Assembly: GCF_022113815.1 (NCBI RefSeq)
Contig: NZ_SGOM01000001.1
Location: 310,001 to 374,000 of the forward strand
DNA from: Vibrio cincinnatiensis
Lineage (GTDB): Bacteria; Pseudomonadota; Gammaproteobacteria; Enterobacterales; Vibrionaceae
Reading direction: 5' to 3'
DNA: 64,000 nucleotides
Below, one piece after another: positions 58,596 to 64,000 of the stretch; within the stretch, counting starts at the first letter, position 1; each line of letters begins with the position of its first letter. Both the position numbers and the translations under genes were made by a program. Below the pieces are notes generated by a model. It was not told the origin of the DNA and did not search any database. It saw only the letters and a program-made list of their open reading frames with translations.

Positions 58596-59390
58596 TTATT
58601 GGGTACGACTTGGCTCTGTATTGTCATGATGGCTTGCCCAATCTCGCATGGCTTGCCACATTAGCCCCATTGTTTCATACCAATAGCGCTCGGTTTGTTC
58701 TAAATACTGTGCTTTGGGTGTGTATTTATCCCAAGTTTGAGCAATATTCTTTTGGGCTAGATAATTGGTAGGGGCAGGGATTGGGGTTAGCCCAACGGAA
58801 TGAAATTCATTCATTGCACGTGCCATATGACTAGCTGAAGTCACAAGTACCAATTGTTTTTGCTGGACAAAGGCTGCCGCTTGCCGTGCTTCTTCCCAAG
58901 TATCTTGCGCTGTTTCTAGTAAGATAATGTCTGATTTTGATACGCCAAGAGCGAGCGCAACTTTCGCCAGCATCCTAGCATGGCTGAACTCACTTCCTCC
59001 CGCATAGCCAGATAAAATCAGTTTGGAGCCCGGATACATATGTAAAATACGGATACCTTCCGCTAATCGCATCAACGCAGTTCGCGTTAACTCTGAAGTG
59101 GGTGGAATACTGCCATCTACGACATGCCCATTCCCCAGCACCATGACATAATCAACTGCACCATCAACAGGTAGAAAGGCGCTATATTGGCGTTCTAAGG
59201 GCATTAAAAGACGGCTAGACAGGGGTTGGAAGGAAATGAGAAATAAACCAAGCAAAGAAAATAGCACCACGAGGCAGCCGGTTTTACGCTTTGCCGTAAA
59301 CATGATCAGCATTAAGCCGATAAAACCAATGATCAGCAGTGCTGGCAAAGGCATAAGGAGAGAGGAAACGATTTTTTTCAGCTCAAACAT
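58596..59390 (-). CDS. elyC: Envelope biogenesis factor ElyC (DUF218)
   Basis: The 264-aa protein has two N-terminal membrane helices (PLPALLIIGFIGLMLIMF, CLVVLFSLLGLFLISF) and a periplasmic DUF218 domain with YVMVLGNGHVVDG, LILSGYAGGSEFSHA and LVTSASHMARAMNEF. ElyC is needed for normal peptidoglycan/lipid carrier function in E. coli. The start at 59390 (MFELKKIVSSLLMPLP) follows the family. The neighbouring order elyC / cmoM-mukFEB is the same as E. coli. Confidence 0.92.
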   Translation of the reverse strand: MFELKKIVSSLLMPLPALLIIGFIGLMLIMFTAKRKTGCLVVLFSLLGLFLISFQPLSSRLLMPLERQYSAFLPVDGAVDYVMVLGNGHVVDGSIPPTSELTRTALMRLAEGIRILHMYPGSKLILSGYAGGSEFSHARMLAKVALALGVSKSDIILLETAQDTWEEARQAAAFVQQKQLVLVTSASHMARAMNEFHSVGLTPIPAPTNYLAQKNIAQTWDKYTPKAQYLEQTERYWYETMGLMWQAMRDWASHHDNTEPSRTQ

Positions 59391-59505
59391 AAACAAAATA
59401 GTCCGAAAAAACAGCACTTGATAGTAAAATCAGCGAAAGATTCTTTATTCCTGCCATTCCTATGACAGAATAGCAGCACGATTGATTATCATAACTCAAG
59501 CCACC

Positions 59506-60294
59506 GTGACAGAAGATCGCAATTTCGACGATATTGCCCACAAATTTGCAAAAAATATTTATGGTTCTGACAAAGGTGAGATCCGCCAAGTTATTGTTTG
59601 GGAAGATCTCATGCGTATGCTCACCCATTTCGATGAATCACAAGCTCCGTTGCACATTTTAGATGCAGGCGGTGGTTTGGCACAGATGTCGCAAAGATTA
59701 GCGAAATTTGGCCACCATGTCACCTTGTGTGATCTTTCTTCTGAAATGTTACATTTGGCAAAACAGAACATTACGGAGAACGGATTACTTGAGCACTACC
59801 ATTTTGTGCATGCTCCGGTTCAATCGGTAGATAAACATTTGTCAGCGCCTGTTGATATTGTCATGTTCCATGCGGTAATGGAGTGGCTTGCTGATCCTCA
59901 AACTGCATTGAAGCATCTATTGGCTCAAGTGCGGGTCGGTGGAATGGCATCCATTATGTTCTATAACCAGCATGGCTTGGTGTACAAGAATGCGGTGTGT
60001 GGCAATATTCCTCACATTTTGGCGGGAATGCCACATCGCAAGCGTTTTAAACTTCAACCTCAGCAAGGTTTATTACCGACGGAGGTTTATCAGTGGGTGG
60101 AGCAAGCGGGGTTTGAAATTTGTGGAAAATCCGGTATCCGCTGTTTTAGTGACTATATTGGCAATATGAAAAATATGGGTGACTACCACTATGAAGACCT
60201 TTTGGCATTAGAACGGCGGTACTGCCGTCAGGAACCTTATCTCTCTTTAGGTCGCTATATCCATGTTTGGGCTAAGAAAAAAGAACAGGAATAA
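59506..60294 (+). CDS. cmoM: tRNA 5-carboxymethoxyuridine methyltransferase
   Basis: The roughly 262-aa SAM methyltransferase (formerly SmtA) methylates cmo5U34 of certain tRNAs. Motif I is [17 protein letters not shown] and motif [11 protein letters not shown]; a further [17 protein letters not shown] segment is conserved. The GTG at 59506 gives [19 protein letters not shown] as in E. coli; the frame also opens at a TTG at 59482. It ends 2 bp before mukF and heads the cmoM-mukF-mukE-mukB operon. Confidence 0.93.
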   Translation: MTEDRNFDDIAHKFAKNIYGSDKGEIRQVIVWEDLMRMLTHFDESQAPLHILDAGGGLAQMSQRLAKFGHHVTLCDLSSEMLHLAKQNITENGLLEHYHFVHAPVQSVDKHLSAPVDIVMFHAVMEWLADPQTALKHLLAQVRVGGMASIMFYNQHGLVYKNAVCGNIPHILAGMPHRKRFKLQPQQGLLPTEVYQWVEQAGFEICGKSGIRCFSDYIGNMKNMGDYHYEDLLALERRYCRQEPYLSLGRYIHVWAKKKEQE

Positions 60295-60296
60295 CA

Positions 60297-61634
60297 ATGA
60301 GTGAGTTAACTCAGAACGCTGCAGAGCAGCCCATTGATGAGTTGGTTAGTTGGGTTAAGCAGCATGATTTCTCATTGAACCTCAGTACGGAGCGTCTGGC
60401 CTTTCTGATTGCCATCGCCGTGTTGAGTCATGAACGATTTGATGAAGAGCTTGGTGAAGGTGAGTTGCATGATGCTTTTGCGATCGTCACTCGACTCTTT
60501 ACTGAGACAGGAGAAGCTTCGGCTTTTCGAGCGAATAACGCGATTAACGAATTGGTCAAACAGCGCTTGATCAGTCGATTTACCAGTGAAGTTACCGAAG
60601 GGATGAGTATTTATCGTCTCTCGCCCCTTGCTGTAGGGATTACCGATTACTACGTCCGTCATCGAGAGTTTTCTAAATTAAAGCTCTCCATTCAGCTTTC
60701 GATGGTTGCCGATGAAATGGCTAAAGCGGTGGAATCGGCTCAGCAGGGAGGCACGGCGGGCCACTGGAAAAAAAACGTTTATGGTGTGCTGAAATATTCT
60801 GTTGAAGAGATCTTTGATCGTATTGATCTCAACCAGCGAGTTCTCGATGAACAGCAGCAATCCGTAAAACTGCAAATTGCGGAGCTGTTAAACCAAGATT
60901 GGCGTGACGCCATTCAGCAATGTGAACGTCTACTGTCAGAAACTTCATCGACACTGCGAGAGCTACAAGATACCTTGCAAGCCGCGGGCGATGAATTGCA
61001 AACACAGATCCTCGATATTCAAGAAAAAGTCTATGGTGATACAGAACTTGAGTTTATTGAAGAAGTGCTGTTCTCACTGCAGATGAAGTTGGATCGCATC
61101 ACCAGTTGGGGCCAACAAGCGATTGATTTATGGATAGGTTACGACCGACATGTCCATAAGTTTATCCGAACCGCTATCGACATGGATCAAAACCGAGCTT
61201 TCAGCCAACGTCTTCGCCAGTCTATGAATGACTATTTCACGCAACCGTGGTTATTAACGTTTGCAGAAGCGGAGCGTTTGTCGGATCTGCGTGATGAGGC
61301 ATTGGTGCTCCGAGATGATGAGGTGACTGGGCAACGGCCAATGGAGGTTGAATATGAAGAATTTCAGCAAGTCCATGATGAAATTTCAGAGCGTATTGGT
61401 CATATGCTTAAAGCCCATAAAGAGCAGCAACAGCCTATCGATTTAGGCGTCGTGTTACGTGATTATCTGGCTTCTCATCCGCGTACACATCATTTTGATC
61501 TCGCTAGAATTGTCGTCGATCAAGCGGTACGCCTCGGTTATTCTGAATCTGATTACCGAGCTGTTCAGCCAGACTGGCAAGCAATTAACGAATTTGGTGC
61601 AAAGGTACAAGCAAATGTCATCGACCGATATTAA
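60297..61634 (+). CDS. mukF: Chromosome partition protein MukF (kleisin)
   Basis: The 445-aa kleisin of the MukBEF condensin complex has an N-terminal winged helix ([40 protein letters not shown]), a central helical/coiled-coil region (about 180-330) and a C-terminal domain that binds the MukB head. It dimerises and bridges MukB heads with MukE. It overlaps mukE by 20 bp; the operon order cmoM-mukF-mukE-mukB is complete. Confidence 0.97.
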   Translation: MSELTQNAAEQPIDELVSWVKQHDFSLNLSTERLAFLIAIAVLSHERFDEELGEGELHDAFAIVTRLFTETGEASAFRANNAINELVKQRLISRFTSEVTEGMSIYRLSPLAVGITDYYVRHREFSKLKLSIQLSMVADEMAKAVESAQQGGTAGHWKKNVYGVLKYSVEEIFDRIDLNQRVLDEQQQSVKLQIAELLNQDWRDAIQQCERLLSETSSTLRELQDTLQAAGDELQTQILDIQEKVYGDTELEFIEEVLFSLQMKLDRITSWGQQAIDLWIGYDRHVHKFIRTAIDMDQNRAFSQRLRQSMNDYFTQPWLLTFAEAERLSDLRDEALVLRDDEVTGQRPMEVEYEEFQQVHDEISERIGHMLKAHKEQQQPIDLGVVLRDYLASHPRTHHFDLARIVVDQAVRLGYSESDYRAVQPDWQAINEFGAKVQANVIDRY

Positions 61635-62343
61635 TGAATATATGCCAGAGAAACTGGCTAAAGCGATAGTAAATCCGCTTTTTCCTGCTTTAGATAGTCA
61701 ATTACGTGCAGGGCGGCATGTGTCTAGTGATGATCTGGATAACCATGCCTTTTTATCTGATTTTGAACCTGAGCTGGCGTTATTTTATCAGCGTTACAAC
61801 ACCGAGTTGGTTCGTGCACCCGAAGGCTTTTTTTATCTCCGTCCACGTTCATCATCCTTGATTAACCGTAGTGTCTTATCTGAATTGGATATGTTGGTAG
61901 GTAAGGTGCTCTGCTTCCTCTATTTAAGTCCAGAACGATTGGCGCATGAAGGGATTTTTACCAACCAAGAGCTGTATGAAGAACTGCTCTCATTGGTTGA
62001 TGAAAAAAAATTGATGAAATTGGTGACTCATCGCGCCACGGGATCGGATTTAGATAAAGAAAAGTTATTTGAAAAAGTTCGCACTTCTTTGCGCCGGTTA
62101 CGTCGCCTTGGCATGCTCATTCACATAGGAGAAACCACCAAGTTTCGTATTACGGAAGCGGTGTTTCGTTTCGGTGCGGATGTACGAGTTGGGGATGATA
62201 TGCGTCAGGCACAGTTGCGTTTGATCCGTGATGGTGAAGCAGTGGTTCATACTCAAGAACCTAACCAACCTAGCTTATTAGCCAATGAAGCGGAATTACA
62301 AGAACAAGATGAACAACACGAAGTATGGGAAGACGAAGCATGA
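61615..62343 (+). CDS. mukE: Chromosome partition protein MukE
   Basis: The 242-aa MukE has two winged-helix-like regions, with [31 protein letters not shown] near the N-terminus and [17 protein letters not shown] near the end. The acidic C-terminus ([19 protein letters not shown]) is typical. The ATG at 61615 has AAAGG upstream; the open frame to 61459 lies wholly inside mukF. It overlaps mukF by 20 bp and mukB by 4 bp, so translation is strongly coupled. Confidence 0.97.
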   Translation: MSSTDINEYMPEKLAKAIVNPLFPALDSQLRAGRHVSSDDLDNHAFLSDFEPELALFYQRYNTELVRAPEGFFYLRPRSSSLINRSVLSELDMLVGKVLCFLYLSPERLAHEGIFTNQELYEELLSLVDEKKLMKLVTHRATGSDLDKEKLFEKVRTSLRRLRRLGMLIHIGETTKFRITEAVFRFGADVRVGDDMRQAQLRLIRDGEAVVHTQEPNQPSLLANEAELQEQDEQHEVWEDEA

Positions 62344-64000
62344 TTGAAAGAGGTAAATATCAATCACTCACCATGATCAACTGGAATGGCTTCTTTGCCC
62401 GCACTTTTGATATCGATAATTTGGTGACCACATTATCCGGTGGTAATGGTGCAGGAAAATCCACCACGATGGCGGCTTTTATCACCGCCTTAATTCCTGA
62501 CCAAAGCTTACTGCACTTTCGTAATACAACGGAAGCAGGGAGCTCACAAGCATCTCGTGATAAAGGTCTTTACGGTAAGTTACAGCCGGGAGCTTGTTAC
62601 GCGGCACTCGATGTGGTGAATTCTCGTCATCAACGTTTGTTGTTTGCGGTCAAACTTCAGCAAGTGGCTGGGCGAGATAAGAAAGTGGACATCAAACCCT
62701 TTGTTATTCAAGGTTTACCCAGCCATATTAAACCGACGGATATTTTGGTAGAAAGTGTTTCAGATAACCATGCTCGTGTTCGTCAGTTAAATGAAGTGAA
62801 AGAAGCTCTGAGCGGTATTGAAGGGGCTTCTTTCAAAGCATTTGGTTCCATTGTGGACTATCACAGCCAGATGTTTGAGTCAGGAGTGGTACCCAAAAAA
62901 TTACGTAATAGTAGCGATCGTTCCAAATTTTACCGTTTGATTGAAGCTTCGTTATATGGTGGTATTTCCAGCGCGATTACCCGTTCATTGCGCGATTACT
63001 TATTGCCACAAAATGGCGGAGTTAAAAAAGCGTTCCAAGATATGGAATCGGCGTTGCGTGAAAACCGCATGACTTTGGAAGCCATTAAAAACACGCAAGC
63101 AGATCGAGATCTATTCAAACATTTGATCACTGAATCGACCCAGTATGTGGCTGCTGACTATATGCGCCATGCGAATGAACGTCGTATTAAAGTTGAGCAA
63201 ACATTGTCGCTGCGCCAAGAACTCTTTACGGCTCGCGAAACACTGATTGAACAAAATCGCCTACTTAATCGTGTTCATGAAGAACTGGACATGCTGGTTG
63301 AGCAAGAGTCGGCGCTAGAGCAAGACTATCAGGGGGCTTCAGATCATTTACAACTGGTACAAAATGCCCTACGTCAACAAGAAAAAATCGCTCGCTATCA
63401 AGATGATTTAGAAGAACTGAACATTCGTCTTGAAGAGCAGTTGATGGTGGTCGAAGAAGCGCAAGAACGCGTCATGATGGCGGAAGAGCAAGCCACCATG
63501 GCTGAGGAAGAAGTGGATAGTCTGAAAACACAATTGGCTGATTATCAACAAGCCCTTGATGTACAACAGACCCGCGCTTTGCAATATCAACAAGCGTTAC
63601 AAGCGCTCGACAAAGCTCGCCACCAGCTCAATGATCCCACGCTCTCTGCAGAAGTTGCTCATGCGCGAATCAGTGAGCTGAATGCTCAGAAAGAGCAAAA
63701 AACCAGCGAGCTATTGGCCGTAAAACATAAGTTGGATATGTCATCAGCGGCGGCGGAGCAGTTTGATCGAGCGCTGAGTTTAGTGAAAAGCGTACTGGGG
63801 GAAGTCAACCGTAGTCAAGCGGCTGAACACGCGAAAACCATTTTACGTCAAACACAAGATGCTCAGCAGATGGTACAAAATGAGCAGGCGTGGTTGGAGC
63901 AGCAGCGTGATCTGCACTATCGAATTGAACAGCGAAATCTAGTACAGCAGCGAGTCAGTGACTATCACAAGCACCATCAGGTTCTACTCAGTGAAGAGGA
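62340..64000 (+). CDS. mukB: Chromosome partition protein MukB (partial, C-terminus off window)
   Basis: About 553 codons lie in the window, beginning [28 protein letters not shown]. The ATP-binding head has Walker [14 protein letters not shown] (about residues 33-45) and the conserved [20 protein letters not shown] and [16 protein letters not shown]. From about residue 290 a long coiled coil begins ([25 protein letters not shown]). MukB is the SMC-like ATPase of MukBEF. The start shares ATGA with the mukE stop. The hinge and C-terminal head are outside. Confidence 0.97.
   Translation, partial: MIERGKYQSLTMINWNGFFARTFDIDNLVTTLSGGNGAGKSTTMAAFITALIPDQSLLHFRNTTEAGSSQASRDKGLYGKLQPGACYAALDVVNSRHQRLLFAVKLQQVAGRDKKVDIKPFVIQGLPSHIKPTDILVESVSDNHARVRQLNEVKEALSGIEGASFKAFGSIVDYHSQMFESGVVPKKLRNSSDRSKFYRLIEASLYGGISSAITRSLRDYLLPQNGGVKKAFQDMESALRENRMTLEAIKNTQADRDLFKHLITESTQYVAADYMRHANERRIKVEQTLSLRQELFTARETLIEQNRLLNRVHEELDMLVEQESALEQDYQGASDHLQLVQNALRQQEKIARYQDDLEELNIRLEEQLMVVEEAQERVMMAEEQATMAEEEVDSLKTQLADYQQALDVQQTRALQYQQALQALDKARHQLNDPTLSAEVAHARISELNAQKEQKTSELLAVKHKLDMSSAAAEQFDRALSLVKSVLGEVNRSQAAEHAKTILRQTQDAQQMVQNEQAWLEQQRDLHYRIEQRNLVQQRVSDYHKHHQVLLSEE

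Overview
The window reads as chromosomal core DNA of a Vibrio-like gammaproteobacterium. The basis is the protein sequences (VarA/UvrY, PurR, MukFEB, CydD, KtrAB, a TfoY-like protein), moderate G+C by eye, and several Vibrio landmarks. These include a cyclic-di-GMP-I riboswitch in front of a TfoX/Sxy-family gene next to purR, a KtrAB potassium system, and many small DUF proteins common in Vibrionaceae. I see no prophage, integron, IS element, CRISPR array, rRNA or tRNA. Most of it is housekeeping, so the interest lies in regulatory sites and in poorly described families.

Layout, left part (1-18.5 kb): cydD (partial) and trxB on the minus strand. Then a plus-strand potassium operon of five genes: short KdpD-like kinase, KdpE-like regulator, TrkH, KtrA, KtrB. 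A MATE pump with its MarR regulator follows, then a minus-strand run of DUF3392, sanA and a zinc-rich DUF2797 protein, then maeA divergent from a large DEAH-type helicase. After an orphan 125-aa gene comes purC with a perfect PUR box, then a SulA-like SOS division inhibitor with a perfect LexA box.

Middle part (18.5-41 kb): small zinc-ribbon protein, a membrane J-domain protein, an OmpA-like lipoprotein, DUF2786, a DUF3334 protein carrying a CheX-like phosphatase signature, ydiJ (D-2-hydroxyglutarate dehydrogenase type), a methyltransferase-like membrane protein, a DUF3581 protein carrying a MaoC-type signature, yqfB, a YfcZ-type protein, efpL (yeiP), and a nucleotidyltransferase-fold protein with an altered active-site motif. 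Next are a PTS-EIIC/EAL gene broken by a frameshift, polB, the DUF4105/DUF3015 envelope pair, and the uvrY(varA)-uvrC-pgsA operon.

Right part (41-64 kb): an N-degron neighbourhood (cspD, clpS, clpA, infA, bpt, aat), a glycine-zipper protein, aroA, yciN, topA, glgC-glgA, an alpha/beta hydrolase, a VTT-domain membrane protein, riboswitch-controlled tfoY, purR, elyC, and cmoM-mukF-mukE-mukB. MukB runs off the right edge.

The strongest regulatory signals are the GEMM-I riboswitch (56876-56960, minus), the LexA box of the sulA-like gene (18450-18465), the PUR box of purC (17971-17986) with its likely repressor PurR in the same window, and a 17-bp palindrome upstream of marR. The most useful anomalies are the EAL-gene frameshift, the substituted catalytic residue in the nucleotidyltransferase, and the DUF4105/DUF3015 pair. 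I did not find a convincing undescribed multi-gene system; the nearest candidates are that envelope pair and the two-component/TrkH/KtrAB operon.
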